From: Polyangiaceae bacterium
GTDB taxonomy: Bacteria > Myxococcota_A > Polyangia > Polyangiales > Polyangiaceae
Direction of reading: 5' to 3'
DNA length: 64,000 nucleotides
NCBI GenBank assembly: GCA_025936045.1
Contig: JAICUB010000008.1
Location: forward strand, 62,001-126,000
The notes under the pieces were generated by a model, which was given only the letters and a program-made list of their open reading frames with translations, was not told the DNA's origin and did no database searches. How positions within the stretch are numbered: position 1 is the first letter of the stretch; every line of letters begins with the position of its first letter. Positions 41,708 to 50,729 of this stretch are shown one piece after another. Position numbers and translations under genes: made by a program.

Positions 41708-43315
41708 TCAGTCCCCCAGATACAACTTCAAGACGCTTGCCGCCGCGCGCCGATCGAAGCTTTTGCCCAAGAGCTCGTCGCGCTTCGAGATGTCGTCGAA
41801 GAGCTGCATCAGAAAGCCGTAGAAGGCGACGCACTCGTCGATGGCGTCCTCGAGCCGCGCCGGATCGACGAGATCGGTGTCCTCGAGCCGCGCCATCGCG
41901 GCCATGAACAGATCGATGCGCGGGTAGTCGGCGGCGCGGAGCAGCGGATAGCCCATCGCCCGGAAGTACGCGAGGAACTCGCGCACGTATTGAAAGCCGT
42001 GGAGAGGCGCCCAGCCGTCCTCCGTGGGCGAGTGCTGCGCCTTGGTCGAGAACGCTCTCACGATCTGCGCGAACATCCAGACGTCGCGCCGGAGCCGCTC
42101 GCTCGTCTCGCGGCGCGCGGCGACGTCGTCGAACACGCCGCCCTGCTGCAGGCTCACGCCGAGCGACTTCCCCAAGAACAAAATGGAATTTTGGAGCGCC
42201 GGTCGGAGGTTCTCGACCGTCGCGCCGAGCGCTTGCCGAAAATCAGGCCCGCTCTGCGAGAGCGGCTCCGGGAGATCGTGCTGAAAGGCGCGGCGAAGCT
42301 CGAGCCGCAGGTTGCCGGCGATGCCCTCGAGCGCGCTCTTGATGCCGATCAGGTGGTGGCCGGCCGCGCGCAGCGCTGGGCCCTTCTGGCGCAGCTCACC
42401 GGACTGCACCTTGAGCAGATCGCGCTCGAAGCCTTCCGCGAGGAGACTCCCGGCGCGCTGGCGCAAATGGTCGCTGAGCGCGCGAGCGTCGGACCGGAGC
42501 ACGCTCAGCACGAGGTAAGCGCTGCCGATGTGTTGGCGGCGCGTGGCGGGCTCGCGCGCCATGCGGTCGAGCAGCGAGAGGTAACGCAGCATACGGAAGA
42601 GCGAGAGGAACGTGAGCGCGACGAGGCGGTGCGCCTCGACTCCCGGCATACTTCGAATCAGGTCGAGCACTTGCGCCGACTTGATGCGGTCGAATTCGGG
42701 ACGAAACTCGAGTGCGCTCAGCGGATTGAAGAAGGTGCTCCGATCCACCTCGCGGTAAATCGTGGAGAGCAGCGCGTGGAACAAGCGGAACGGGACGCGC
42801 TGAACGCGCAGCACGCCTTCGATCACCTCGAGGGTGCCGCTCAGGCCTTGGCGTAGCGTGATGAGACTGCCCGCGGGCGTCTGCTGCGCCGCGCCCTCGG
42901 CGAGCAGGCGTGCGCGCGCGCTGTCCTCGGGCAGTACCGTCTCGAGGTAACGGTGGAAAACGTAAGCGCGGTCGAGCGGTCCGAGGAGTTGGCGCGCGAG
43001 CGCGATTGCGCGCTGCAAGCCGTCACGGAAAATCTGCAGCGCGGGCCTGAAATCGTGGGCGACGACGGCCGAGCGGCGCGAAGGGCCCGGGTGGTTGCGC
43101 GGATTCGAGAAGCACGCTGCAGCCTTGAGCAGCACCTCGAGCTCGAACAAGAGCTCGTCCTGGCCCTCGACTTGGAGGGCGGCGAGCCAAGCTTCGCGCG
43201 CGGCGCGTTGCTCTTTCTGCAGCCGTCGCGTGCCGCTCAGCAGGTCGGAATACGCGTCGCCTCCGCCGAAGTACGACGGCTGCGAGCGCCGCGGCGCGCC
43301 TACGCTGAAGGTCAT
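41708..43315 (-). CDS. Large helical protein of unknown function
   Basis: A 535-residue soluble, mainly alpha-helical protein with no signal peptide or clear membrane segment. Recognisable stretches are QIFRDGLQRAIALARQLLGP, LFHALLSTIYREVDRSTFFN, VALTFLSLFRMLRYLSLLDR, HHLIGIKSALEGIAGNLRLE and FQYVREFLAYFRAMGYPLLR. The spacing of hydrophobics suggests a helical-repeat or scaffold fold. I do not recognise the family. Coding is supported by length and third-position G/C bias. It lies 16 nt upstream of nothing coupled; the next gene on this strand starts at 43898, before it. Confidence 0.65.
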   Translation of the reverse strand: MTFSVGAPRRSQPSYFGGGDAYSDLLSGTRRLQKEQRAAREAWLAALQVEGQDELLFELEVLLKAAACFSNPRNHPGPSRRSAVVAHDFRPALQIFRDGLQRAIALARQLLGPLDRAYVFHRYLETVLPEDSARARLLAEGAAQQTPAGSLITLRQGLSGTLEVIEGVLRVQRVPFRLFHALLSTIYREVDRSTFFNPLSALEFRPEFDRIKSAQVLDLIRSMPGVEAHRLVALTFLSLFRMLRYLSLLDRMAREPATRRQHIGSAYLVLSVLRSDARALSDHLRQRAGSLLAEGFERDLLKVQSGELRQKGPALRAAGHHLIGIKSALEGIAGNLRLELRRAFQHDLPEPLSQSGPDFRQALGATVENLRPALQNSILFLGKSLGVSLQQGGVFDDVAARRETSERLRRDVWMFAQIVRAFSTKAQHSPTEDGWAPLHGFQYVREFLAYFRAMGYPLLRAADYPRIDLFMAAMARLEDTDLVDPARLEDAIDECVAFYGFLMQLFDDISKRDELLGKSFDRRAAASVLKLYLGD

Positions 43316-43331
43316 GGCACGAGCGCCGCGC

Positions 43332-43898
43332 TCAGTGCGGGGGCGGGCCGCCGGGCATGAAATTGTACGGGTAGTTCACGACCGACTCCATGCCGCGCGA
43401 AGAAGGCGGAAACGCGAGGCCCTTGATGGTGCTGATCGCGCAGTTCACGACGTCCGGGTTTTTCAGCGTCGAACGCTCTTGATTGAGCTCGATGCTCTTC
43501 ACCTTGCCGTCGGGGTCGAGCACGAAGTGGATCATCATGTCGCCCTGGAGCGACGGGATGTCCTTGCGCGCTTTCTCGTAGCAGTCGCGTACGGGCTGCC
43601 GGTGATCCTTCACGAGCTTCTGGATCACTTCGATCGTGCGAGTTTCGGTCTTGCTCCCCGCGGGGGCCGGCCCCGGCTTCGCTTCGGGGGCCGCCGCGGC
43701 GCTCGCGCCTTTGGCCTCACCTTCGCCTTCCCAACCGTCGCCGCCCGGCTTGTCGGCGGCCGCGCTCGGCGCCGGCGGTGGGGTTTCGGTGGAGGCCGGC
43801 GTGGCTTCCGCGGGCTGTGGAGCAGCGGGTGCGGGCGCAGAACCGCCGCAACCGAACACGAACAGTGACGCGACGAGCAGGGGCGTCGAGCGACTCAT
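43332..43898 (-). CDS. Lipoprotein with AgmX/PglI-type C-terminal domain
   Basis: A 188-residue lipoprotein (LLVASLFVFGCG, lipobox Cys). A Pro/Ala/Glu linker spans about 20-95. The C-terminal domain (IQKLVKDHRQPVRDCYEKAR, GDMMIHFVLDPDGKVKSIEL, NCAISTIKGLAFPPS) is the TonB-like AgmX/PglI domain common in myxobacteria, often in gliding- or envelope-associated proteins. ATG 43898 is favoured over 43907 because TACGAT ends 7 nt before it. Confidence 0.82.
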   Translation of the reverse strand: MSRSTPLLVASLFVFGCGGSAPAPAAPQPAEATPASTETPPPAPSAAADKPGGDGWEGEGEAKGASAAAAPEAKPGPAPAGSKTETRTIEVIQKLVKDHRQPVRDCYEKARKDIPSLQGDMMIHFVLDPDGKVKSIELNQERSTLKNPDVVNCAISTIKGLAFPPSSRGMESVVNYPYNFMPGGPPPH

Positions 43899-43905
43899 TC
43901 CGCTC

Positions 43906-43911
43906 ATCGTA
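43906..43911 (-). promoter_or_regulatory. -10-like TACGAT 7 nt before the ATG at 43898
   Basis: TACGAT overlaps the codons of the longer in-frame start at 43907, which argues for the shorter start. Confidence 0.4.
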
Positions 43912-43971
43912 GGCGAAGCGCGGGATGGAGCGCCAGCCGTGGAAAGCGCGAATTCGGGGCCCGAAAAGCGC

Positions 43972-44556
43972 TCAGCCCGCTTTGAGGAAGGGTTCCCATT
44001 GCCGGTACGGCTCGCGGGTGACCAGCAGGATCTGCGTCGCCGTCGACCATTTCGGCACGTGGGGATTTCGGAGCAGCAGCATGCCCGCTTCCTGCGGGGT
44101 GCGACGGCCCTTCTTCAGATTGCAGCCGCGGCACGACACCACGAGATTTTCCCACGAGTCTTGTCCGCCGCGCGAGCGCGGCACGACGTGATCGAGATTG
44201 AGATCACGCTGGTTCGGACGCTTGCCGCAGTACTGACATTGGTACTGATCGCGAATCATCAGATTCCGGCGCGTGAGACGGACCGTGAAGCGCGGCGCGC
44301 GCTCGTAGCGCGTCAGATGCAGGACGCGCGGCACGCGCACCGCGCCGCCGATCACGGGCAACGGATCGTCGGTTTTGCGCAGCGGCAGATGAAACCAGGT
44401 GTCGAAATCGTACGTGTCGCCGTCGTCGTCGAGCGCCCGAGCGGCGCCGCCGTACAGAAGAACGAAGGCTCGTCGTGCCGTTGCCACGCTCACCGGCACG
44501 AAGTGCCGATTCAGGAGCAAGACCGGGAGGCTCAGTACGTCCCTCCCCTCGGCCAT
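43972..44556 (-). CDS. HNH endonuclease
   Basis: A 194-residue protein. A conserved N-terminal region (VLLLNRHFVPVSVATARRAF, VLLYGGAARALDDDG) precedes a zinc-type HNH nuclease: YQCQYCGKRPNQRDLNLDHV, VPRSRGGQDSWENLVVSCRG, CN. Two CxxC pairs bind the structural zinc; His of LDHV and Asn/His of the ENLV region form the active site. Such stand-alone HNH proteins are widespread and of uncertain role (repair, phage defence). Starts at ATG 44595 or GTG 44571 are also possible. Confidence 0.85.
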   Translation of the reverse strand: MAEGRDVLSLPVLLLNRHFVPVSVATARRAFVLLYGGAARALDDDGDTYDFDTWFHLPLRKTDDPLPVIGGAVRVPRVLHLTRYERAPRFTVRLTRRNLMIRDQYQCQYCGKRPNQRDLNLDHVVPRSRGGQDSWENLVVSCRGCNLKKGRRTPQEAGMLLLRNPHVPKWSTATQILLVTREPYRQWEPFLKAG

Positions 44557-44684
44557 GCTCGGACTTTCCACGTGCACGGGTATACAGGCTAGCATTTTCC
44601 GGGCATGTCCGAGTCGGAGGGCGACCGGCGTTGGCGTCTACGCCGTTGTGAGCTATCAGCCAGGCCCCACCGAGCAGCATCCCA

Positions 44685-46112
44685 TTGACGAAATCGTGCT
44701 TTTTCGCCTTGCGAGCGGCCATCGCGCTCGCGGCCATCGGTCCCCTCACCACCGCCTGTGCCTCGACGAACTCGCAGGCGGAGTTCCCACCCGTCGCCAA
44801 GCGCTGGTACGAGCGCGGCGCTGCCAGCTACCAAGCCGGTGACCTCGACGACGCCGAGCTCGCCGTGGAGAACGCGCTTCGTGCCGCGCCGCAGCAACCC
44901 GAGACGCGGCTCCTTGCCGGTCGCGTTTCGCTCGCACGACTCGACTACGACCGGACGCTCCAGGTGCTCAAGGGCCTCAATTCTGCGGACGCCCGTGGCG
45001 TCCGCGGTCGCGCGCGCTGGTACCGCGGTGACGTGCAGAGCGCGGCCGACGAGCTCGATGCGCTGCTTCGCGACCCGGACGTGAAGGACGGCTGGGCCGT
45101 CGAGATCGTCAAGCTCGCGCGCCGCGGCGTCGGGCGGAAGCCGTTCGACATGAGCGGCGGCCTGCTCGCCGTGACCGACATGCCCCGCACCGGCTCGGCC
45201 TCGATGATCGTCCCCGTCGAGATCGACGGGGACCCGGCGCTCGGCATGATCGCGACCGGCACGGCGGAAGCCGTGATCGACGCGAGCGCCGGCGCCGAGC
45301 CGTCGTGGGTGTCGCTCCGTTTCGGCGAAAAGATCGAGGTCCGCGACGTGCCCGTGCTCGCGAAGGACCTCTCCGGGCTCTCGAAGCAGGTGAACGCGCC
45401 GATCAAGATCTTACTCGGCGTGAATCTGCTCCGTCACCTCCACCCGACCATCGATTTTGCGGGCGGCCAATTCGTGGTGCGTACGTTCGAGCCGCCGCCG
45501 CCGCCCGCGGCGACGACGGTGCGGCTCAGCTATGCGCGCGGGGGCGGCATGGTCGTGCGCGGCGCGCTCGGCACGGGCGACGCGGCGCCGCCGTGCTCGC
45601 TGCTCATCGACACCACGCTCACGTATCCCGTGGCGCTCGCGGGTGCGGCGTGGGCGAAAGCGGGCGTACCGCTGTCGAGCCTGCACGCGCTCCCGAACTC
45701 CGGCTCGCTCCGCGAAGGCGTGATCCCGTCGCTCCGGCTCGGCGCGTTCGACGTCCCGCACGTGCCGGGGCTCGAGGGCGACAGCGCGATCAAGGAGCGC
45801 GGCGAAGGGCTCGGCATGAACATCGACGGCCTCGTCGGCTCGGGGCTGCTCGCTTCGTTTCGCGTGACGCTGATCGACGGCGGTCGCAGCATGTGGCTCG
45901 AGGATCTGCCGCCCGAGGCGCTCCAGCCGCCTCCGCCGATCGACCTGTCCGCGGCGGATCTGCCGGTCGACGATAGCGGCACGGATGCGGATACGGACGC
46001 GGACGCGGACGACGAGGCGCCCGCCGCGAAGGGCAAGGGCGTCAAAGCCGGCAAGGTGCCCGCTGCCAAAGCCGTTCCCAAGGCGGCGCCGCCGGCCGCG
46101 AAGAAACCATGA
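44685..46112 (+). CDS. Lipoprotein with TPR-like start and degenerate retropepsin-like repeats
   Basis: A 475-residue protein starting at TTG 44685 with a lipoprotein signal (ALAAIGPLTTAC). A TPR-like pair follows (AASYQAGDLDDAELAVENAL). Two aspartyl-protease-like halves come next: MIVPVEIDGDPALGMIATGT with ATG where DTG is expected, and CSLLIDTTLTYPVALAGAAW with DTT, then ILLGVNLLRHLHPTIDFAGG and IDGLVGSGLLASFRVTLIDG. Loss of the DTG motif suggests it is not an active protease. The C-terminus is an Asp/Ala tract followed by a Lys/Ala/Pro tail. Its stop overlaps coaD by 4 nt. Confidence 0.72.
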   Translation: MTKSCFFALRAAIALAAIGPLTTACASTNSQAEFPPVAKRWYERGAASYQAGDLDDAELAVENALRAAPQQPETRLLAGRVSLARLDYDRTLQVLKGLNSADARGVRGRARWYRGDVQSAADELDALLRDPDVKDGWAVEIVKLARRGVGRKPFDMSGGLLAVTDMPRTGSASMIVPVEIDGDPALGMIATGTAEAVIDASAGAEPSWVSLRFGEKIEVRDVPVLAKDLSGLSKQVNAPIKILLGVNLLRHLHPTIDFAGGQFVVRTFEPPPPPAATTVRLSYARGGGMVVRGALGTGDAAPPCSLLIDTTLTYPVALAGAAWAKAGVPLSSLHALPNSGSLREGVIPSLRLGAFDVPHVPGLEGDSAIKERGEGLGMNIDGLVGSGLLASFRVTLIDGGRSMWLEDLPPEALQPPPPIDLSAADLPVDDSGTDADTDADADDEAPAAKGKGVKAGKVPAAKAVPKAAPPAAKKP

Positions 46113-46606
46113 GCGAAGGCGTCGATCTCGCGCTCTATGCCGGCAGCTTCGATCCGCCGACGTACGGCCACCTCGACCTGGTCGAGCGCGCGGCGCGGCT
46201 CTTTCCGCGCCTGATCGTCGCCGTCGGCACGAATCCGACCCGTTCGCCGCTCTTCAGCGTCGAGGAGCGGCTCGAGCTTTTGACGCACATCTGCGCGCCG
46301 TTTTCGAACGTCTCGGTCGCGAGCTTCGGCGGACTGCTCGTCGATTACGGCAAGCGTGTCGGCGCGCGCGTCGTCGTGCGCGGCCTGCGCGTCGGCTCGG
46401 ACTTCGAGTACGAGCTTCAAATCGCGCACGCCAACGCCGATTTGAAGCCGGAGATCGATACCGTCTTCTTGCCGACGCGGACGACCTACGGCTTCATTTC
46501 AGCGTCGCTCGTGCGGGAAATCGCGCGCTACGGCGGCGATGTGAGCCGCTACACGCCGGCGGCGGTGTGCGCGGCGCTCAAACAAAAATACGCGCCGAAG
46601 GGTTGA
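46109..46606 (+). CDS. coaD: Phosphopantetheine adenylyltransferase
   Basis: A 165-residue enzyme that makes dephospho-CoA from 4'-phosphopantetheine and ATP. The nucleotidyltransferase motif LYAGSFDPPTYGHLDLVERA (with the T/HxGH-type element), VVRGLRVGSDFEYELQIAHA, and the C-terminal YGFISASLVREIARYGGDVS are all present. Length is standard. It is coupled to the preceding lipoprotein gene by ATGA. Confidence 0.96.
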   Translation: MSEGVDLALYAGSFDPPTYGHLDLVERAARLFPRLIVAVGTNPTRSPLFSVEERLELLTHICAPFSNVSVASFGGLLVDYGKRVGARVVVRGLRVGSDFEYELQIAHANADLKPEIDTVFLPTRTTYGFISASLVREIARYGGDVSRYTPAAVCAALKQKYAPKG

Positions 46607-46615
46607 GCGCAGGCG

Positions 46616-47587
46616 TCACGGCACGACGTGCGAGAGCGGCGTCGGCATGAACAGGAGCACGAACAAGGCGAGCGTGACCCAGGCGATCGCTCGGCGAAAG
46701 CCGCTCAAGGGGCCGGGGTCGAACGGCGGGTGATCGCGGCCCGACATGCGAGCGAGCACGCCGAGCAGCGCGTACCACACGAGCCAGAACAGCGAGTTCA
46801 TGACCGCGAGCGAGACGTGCTCGACGTTGAACGTGCGCACGCTCACGAGAAAGTGGGCGAGGTTCAGCGCGAAGAGCGGCAGGAGCGCGCGGCGAAACCA
46901 GGGGGCGAAGCGATTCTGGCGTTCCCCGAAGAGAGCGTAGGCGACGTGGCCGCCGTCGAGCTGACCGAACGGCAGCAGGTTGATCATCGTGACGAGCAAG
47001 CCCGCCCAGCCGGCTTCCGCGGCGGGGTGGAGATTCACGTCGTAACCCGCGGGGATGGGGCCGTGGACGAGCCATTTGACGGCCGCGTAGAGCAAGCTCT
47101 GGCCCTCTTGATCGTACGCGCCATGGAGCATCATCACGGGTGAGTGAGCGATGCCCCAAAAGAGCACCGGGATCGCGACGACCATGCCAGCGAGCGGCCC
47201 CGAGGCTCCGATGTCGAGGAGCGCGTTCCGGGAGCGGATTTGGCCGTCCATCGCGATGACGGCGCCCATCGTGCCGAAGTAGCCGAGACGCGGCAGCGGG
47301 ATGAAGTAGGGCAGCGACGCGGGCACGCGGTGGTAGCGCGCCGCGAAATAATGTCCGAACTCGTGCGCGAGCAGGATCCCGAGCAGCGGCACCGCGAACT
47401 TCCACCCGGCGAGCAGATGGTAGGGCGTGCCGTGCTGCCCGGCTTCGTTGACCGCGCCCACGTCGAAGACACTCACCACCGTGAGCGCGAACAGAAGGAC
47501 GTTCAGCCGCACGCTGCGCCAGCTGAGCCGGGCGACGTGCGGCGCGCCGTTACCGGCAGGTTCGGGAGCGCCGCCGTCGTCAGGCAT
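46616..47587 (-). CDS. Site-2-protease-like M50 membrane metallopeptidase
   Basis: A 323-residue intramembrane peptidase. HEFGH (HExxH) lies in a membrane segment (LLGILLAHEFGHYFAARYH, about residue 75), and the second zinc element is LLPFGQLDGGHVAYALFG (LDGGH). Six or so hydrophobic segments are present, but no PDZ domain. The GTM...DIGASGPLAGM segment is typical of the S2P group close to EcsB/YwhC-like proteins. The ATG overlaps the SctL-like gene stop by 8 nt. A substrate such as an anti-sigma factor is possible; the FecR protein in this window is not linked. Confidence 0.88.
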   Translation of the reverse strand: MPDDGGAPEPAGNGAPHVARLSWRSVRLNVLLFALTVVSVFDVGAVNEAGQHGTPYHLLAGWKFAVPLLGILLAHEFGHYFAARYHRVPASLPYFIPLPRLGYFGTMGAVIAMDGQIRSRNALLDIGASGPLAGMVVAIPVLFWGIAHSPVMMLHGAYDQEGQSLLYAAVKWLVHGPIPAGYDVNLHPAAEAGWAGLLVTMINLLPFGQLDGGHVAYALFGERQNRFAPWFRRALLPLFALNLAHFLVSVRTFNVEHVSLAVMNSLFWLVWYALLGVLARMSGRDHPPFDPGPLSGFRRAIAWVTLALFVLLFMPTPLSHVVP

Positions 47588-48233
47588 TGCGCAGCGCTTC
47601 GCGGAGTTTCTCGGCCAGGCGATCGAGTTGGGGGGCGAGCTCGGCGTCGAGGGTGCCGAGCTCGGTGTCGAGGCGAAGGCTCCCGCGCTGGCGCCTGGGA
47701 TCGGCGACGACGAGGGCGGGCGGCGCGAGCGCGCCGGAGCCGAGCGCGCGTTCGAGGAGCGGCACGTCCTCGGGGTGGGCGGCGAGGGTGATTTTGCGCG
47801 CACCGCGCGCTTCCGCGAGCGCTTGGCGCGCGAGCGCGACGACGCGCGCCGGTTCGACCAGGAGCGCCTCGCCGAGCAGCCGTTCCGCGAGCAAACGTGC
47901 GAGCGCAACGGTGTCGTCGAGCTGCTGCTCGCGGGCGTTCGCTTCACGCGCGGCGACGGCGAGCTCACGCGCGGCGAGCGCCGTGGCGGCTTCGTTCTTC
48001 GCCCGTGTCGTGAGCTCCGCGCGGAGCGCGGCGGCGCGGGTTTCGGCGCGGGCGAACAATGCGTTCGCTTCCGCTTCGGCGCGCGCCACGATGCCGCGCG
48101 CGCGCTCGCTCGCCGCGACGACGCCCTCGGGCACGACGCGAGCGGTGGCTCTCGGGCGCGCGACGGGGTGATCGGCCGTCGTCCGTTCGTCTTCGGCCAG
48201 CGCGGGCACGACGCGACCGAAGCCGAGCCTCAT
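47580..48233 (-). CDS. SctL/FliH/YscL-family stator-like protein
   Basis: A 217-residue protein. A long Ala/Arg/Glu coiled coil (RARGIVARAEAEANALFARA) is followed by a YscL/FliH C-terminal domain (ARKITLAAHPEDVPLLERAL, RRQRGSLRLDTELGTLDAEL, LDRLAEKLREALRNA). In type III secretion and flagella this family holds the export ATPase. No other secretion gene (ATPase, export gate, rings) is in the window. It overlaps the M50 gene by 8 nt downstream and a 74-residue gene by 4 nt upstream. Confidence 0.75.
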   Translation of the reverse strand: MRLGFGRVVPALAEDERTTADHPVARPRATARVVPEGVVAASERARGIVARAEAEANALFARAETRAAALRAELTTRAKNEAATALAARELAVAAREANAREQQLDDTVALARLLAERLLGEALLVEPARVVALARQALAEARGARKITLAAHPEDVPLLERALGSGALAPPALVVADPRRQRGSLRLDTELGTLDAELAPQLDRLAEKLREALRNA

Positions 48234-48454
48234 CGGAAGCTCCCCGCTTCGAGCGCGCGCACCACGCGACCGACCTCGGCGGCGAGCGCTTCGGCACGCC
48301 GTTCGCGATCGGGATGCGCGAGGCGTCTCTCCGTCACGTCGGCGGCGCTCGCGTCACCGAGCGGCGCCCCGAGCCCCTCGCCGCGCGCCCCCAAAAAATA
48401 GCGCATGGCCACGAAGGCACGCTGAAATTCTGGCGAAAATGGCTCCGCGCTCAC
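48230..48454 (-). CDS. Small protein upstream of the SctL-like gene
   Basis: A 74-residue protein from GTG 48454 with MSAEPFSPEFQRAFVAMRYF at the start and a helical Arg/Glu/Ala-rich end (RRAEALAAEVGRVVRALEAG). It overlaps the SctL-like gene by 4 nt (ATGA) and begins 6 nt after the thiolase stop. Tight coupling suggests it is a partner of the stator protein. No family recognised. The GTG is the only start between the thiolase stop and the conserved-looking core. Confidence 0.55.
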   Translation of the reverse strand: MSAEPFSPEFQRAFVAMRYFLGARGEGLGAPLGDASAADVTERRLAHPDRERRAEALAAEVGRVVRALEAGSFR

Positions 48455-48459
48455 GGGGT

Positions 48460-49644
48460 CTAGCTCCGCTCGACGACCATCGCGACCGCTTCGCCGCCGC
48501 CGATGCACAACGTCGCGAGACCGCGGCGAGCCCCTAGGTCCTTCATCGCGTGGAGCAGCGTGACGAGGACGCGTGCACCGGAGGCGCCGATGGGATGACC
48601 GAGCGCAACCGCGCCGCCGCGCACGTTGACGCGCTCGAGGTCGACGCCGGCCAGCCGGGCGCAGGCGAGCGTCACGCACGAGAACGCTTCGTTGATCTCC
48701 CAGAGATCGATGTCGCCCGCCTTGAGCTGCAGGCGCTCGAGCGTGCTCGTGATCGCCTTGGCGGGCGCCGTGGTGAACCACTCGGGTGCTTGCGCGGCGA
48801 CACCCCAGCCGATGATGCGCGCGAGCGGCTCGAGCCCGTGCTTTTCCGCGGCCGCTTCCGTCGCGAGCACGACCGCGGCGGCGCCGTCGTCGATGCTCGA
48901 CGCGTTGCCCGCCGTGATGGTGCCTTCGGCATCGAACGCGGGGCGAAGCTTGGAGAATTTAGCGGGATCCCCGCGTCCGGGCTCTTCGTCGGTGTCGACG
49001 ACGACGGGGTCGCCCTTCTTTTGCGGGAGCGTCACCGGTACGATTTCGGCCTTGAATGCGCCGCTCGCGATGGCCGCGTTGGCGCGGCGGTAGCTTTCGG
49101 CGGCGAACGCGTCTTGCGCCTCGCGCCCGAAGCCGTACTCGCGCGCGCAGAGCTCGCCCGCCTTGCCCATGGGGAACTCGTTGTACGGATCCCAGAGCCC
49201 GTCGTACATCATGCCGTCGACGACCTTGTTGTCGCCGAGGCGGTAGCCGCGCCGCGCGTCCGTGAGGTAATAGGGCGCGTTCGACATCGACTCCATGCCG
49301 CCCGCGACCGCGATGTCGGCGTCGCCCAGCAAGAGCGAGCGACCCGCGAGCACGGCGGCTTGCAGGCCCGAGCCGCACACCTTGTTCACGGTGGTGCACG
49401 GCACGGTGTTCGGTAAGCCGCCGTAGATGGCGGCCTGACGCGCGGGCGCTTGACCGATGCCGGCCGAGAGCACGTTGCCCATGAACACTTCGTCCACGAG
49501 ATCGGGCCGGACCTGGGCGCGCTCGAGCGCCGTCTTGATCGTGAGCGCGCCGAGCCGCGGCGCAGGGAGCCCCGATAAACCCCCGAGAAACGCGCCGATC
49601 GGCGTGCGCGCCGCGCCGACGATGTAGAGGCCCTGATTCGGCAT
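48460..49644 (-). CDS. Acetyl-CoA acetyltransferase / thiolase
   Basis: A 394-residue thiolase. All three signatures are intact: [19 protein letters not shown] (nucleophile Cys near 90), [14 protein letters not shown] and [19 protein letters not shown], with [14 protein letters not shown] (second Cys near 379). The N-terminal [19 protein letters not shown] is also typical. The condensing acetyl-CoA type is more likely than the beta-oxidation type, but acetoacetyl-CoA versus longer substrates cannot be decided. TACGCT ends 7 nt before the ATG. It is followed by the stator-like genes, which are probably co-transcribed but unrelated in function. Confidence 0.95.
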   Translation of the reverse strand: MPNQGLYIVGAARTPIGAFLGGLSGLPAPRLGALTIKTALERAQVRPDLVDEVFMGNVLSAGIGQAPARQAAIYGGLPNTVPCTTVNKVCGSGLQAAVLAGRSLLLGDADIAVAGGMESMSNAPYYLTDARRGYRLGDNKVVDGMMYDGLWDPYNEFPMGKAGELCAREYGFGREAQDAFAAESYRRANAAIASGAFKAEIVPVTLPQKKGDPVVVDTDEEPGRGDPAKFSKLRPAFDAEGTITAGNASSIDDGAAAVVLATEAAAEKHGLEPLARIIGWGVAAQAPEWFTTAPAKAITSTLERLQLKAGDIDLWEINEAFSCVTLACARLAGVDLERVNVRGGAVALGHPIGASGARVLVTLLHAMKDLGARRGLATLCIGGGEAVAMVVERS

Positions 49645-49651
49645 ACCGCCG

Positions 49652-49657
49652 AGCGTA
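49652..49657 (-). promoter_or_regulatory. -10-like TACGCT 7 nt before the thiolase ATG
   Basis: Complement of 49652-49657 reads TACGCT, followed by 7 nt and the ATG at 49644. The leader would be absent or one base. Confidence 0.4.
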
Positions 49658-49680
49658 GCGCCGAATGACGAGCCGTGCGA

Positions 49681-50661
49681 TCAGCGCGCGAAGAGCGGCG
49701 CGAGGTTTCGCGCGAGGCGCGGCCCCGGGTCCTCCAGATTCGGCACGAACGCTTCCCCCGTGAGCTGCTCGACGGCTTCGATATAGCGGAGCACGGCTTC
49801 GATCTTCACGTCGTCCGGAATCGGCGGGATGGGTCCGTCGCCGCGAAAGCCTTGCTCGACGAGCCAGCGGCGCACGTACTCTTTGTCGAAGCTCTCCGGA
49901 TCTTCGCCGGCGCCGAAGCGCTCCGCGTAGCTCTTTTCGTACCAGAAGCGCGACGAATCCGGCGTGTGGATCTCGTCGATGACGACGAGCTCGCCCTCGG
50001 GCGTCTTGCCGAGCTCGTACTTCGTGTCGACGAGGATGAGCCCGCGCTCGGCGCAGATGCGTTGGCCTTCCCGAAACAGCGTCATGGCGATGTCTGCGGC
50101 GCGATCGAACTCGGCGGCGGGCATGCCCGTGAGCTTCAAGATCTCTTCACGCGAGGCTGAGACGTCGTGAGCGCCGTGCGCGGCTTTGGTGCTCGGCGTG
50201 AGCAGCGGCTCCGGCAAGCGCTGGTGCTTCTTCATGCCGTCCGGCAGCGCGTGCCCGCAAAATTCACGCGCGCCGCGCTCGTAGTGCACCCAGATGCTCG
50301 TGGAGGTGGTGCCCGTGAGGTACGCACGTACGACCATTTCGACGGGGAGCGGCTCACATTCGCGCGCGAGCAGGACGTTCGGGTCCGGTACGGAGAGCAC
50401 GTGGTTCGGTGCGAGCCGCCGCGTCTTCTCGAACCACCAGGCGGCGACGAAATTCAACACCTGGCCCTTGAGCGGCAGCGTGCCGAGCACGTGATCGAAC
50501 GCGCTGATGCGATCCGTCGTGACGAGCACGCGCCGGCCGTCCGTGAGCGTGTAGTTGTCGCGCACCTTCCCTTCGTACTTCTTGCCGAGCGTCGGGAAGT
50601 CGGTGGCGGCGAGCGGGTGCGCGAGCGCCTGGCGCAGGGTGGCGGCGGAAACGGAGGGCAC
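49681..50661 (-). CDS. purC: Phosphoribosylaminoimidazole-succinocarboxamide synthase
   Basis: A 326-residue SAICAR synthetase, the purine-synthesis step joining CAIR and aspartate. Family segments: [95 protein letters not shown]. It is of the longer, single-domain type. GTG 50661 is chosen because TACGGT ends 9 nt upstream and the protein then begins near the conserved core; an ATG at 50760 would overlap the upstream gene. Confidence 0.95.
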   Translation of the reverse strand: MPSVSAATLRQALAHPLAATDFPTLGKKYEGKVRDNYTLTDGRRVLVTTDRISAFDHVLGTLPLKGQVLNFVAAWWFEKTRRLAPNHVLSVPDPNVLLARECEPLPVEMVVRAYLTGTTSTSIWVHYERGAREFCGHALPDGMKKHQRLPEPLLTPSTKAAHGAHDVSASREEILKLTGMPAAEFDRAADIAMTLFREGQRICAERGLILVDTKYELGKTPEGELVVIDEIHTPDSSRFWYEKSYAERFGAGEDPESFDKEYVRRWLVEQGFRGDGPIPPIPDDVKIEAVLRYIEAVEQLTGEAFVPNLEDPGPRLARNLAPLFAR

Positions 50662-50670
50662 GGGCGCGCG

Positions 50671-50676
50671 ACCGTA
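50671..50676 (-). promoter_or_regulatory. -10-like TACGGT 9 nt before the purC GTG
   Basis: Complement of 50671-50676 reads TACGGT. It lies between the upstream lipoprotein stop (50730) and the chosen GTG. Confidence 0.35.
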
Positions 50677-50729
50677 ACGCCAGATCCCGGATGCGGCAAT
50701 CGGCTTCGCGTGCGAGCGCGGGTCCGCCG

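Noticed and set aside
41630..42856. Plus-strand 408-residue frame
   Set aside because: Antisense to the 535-residue gene; charged, low-complexity composition typical of shadow frames.
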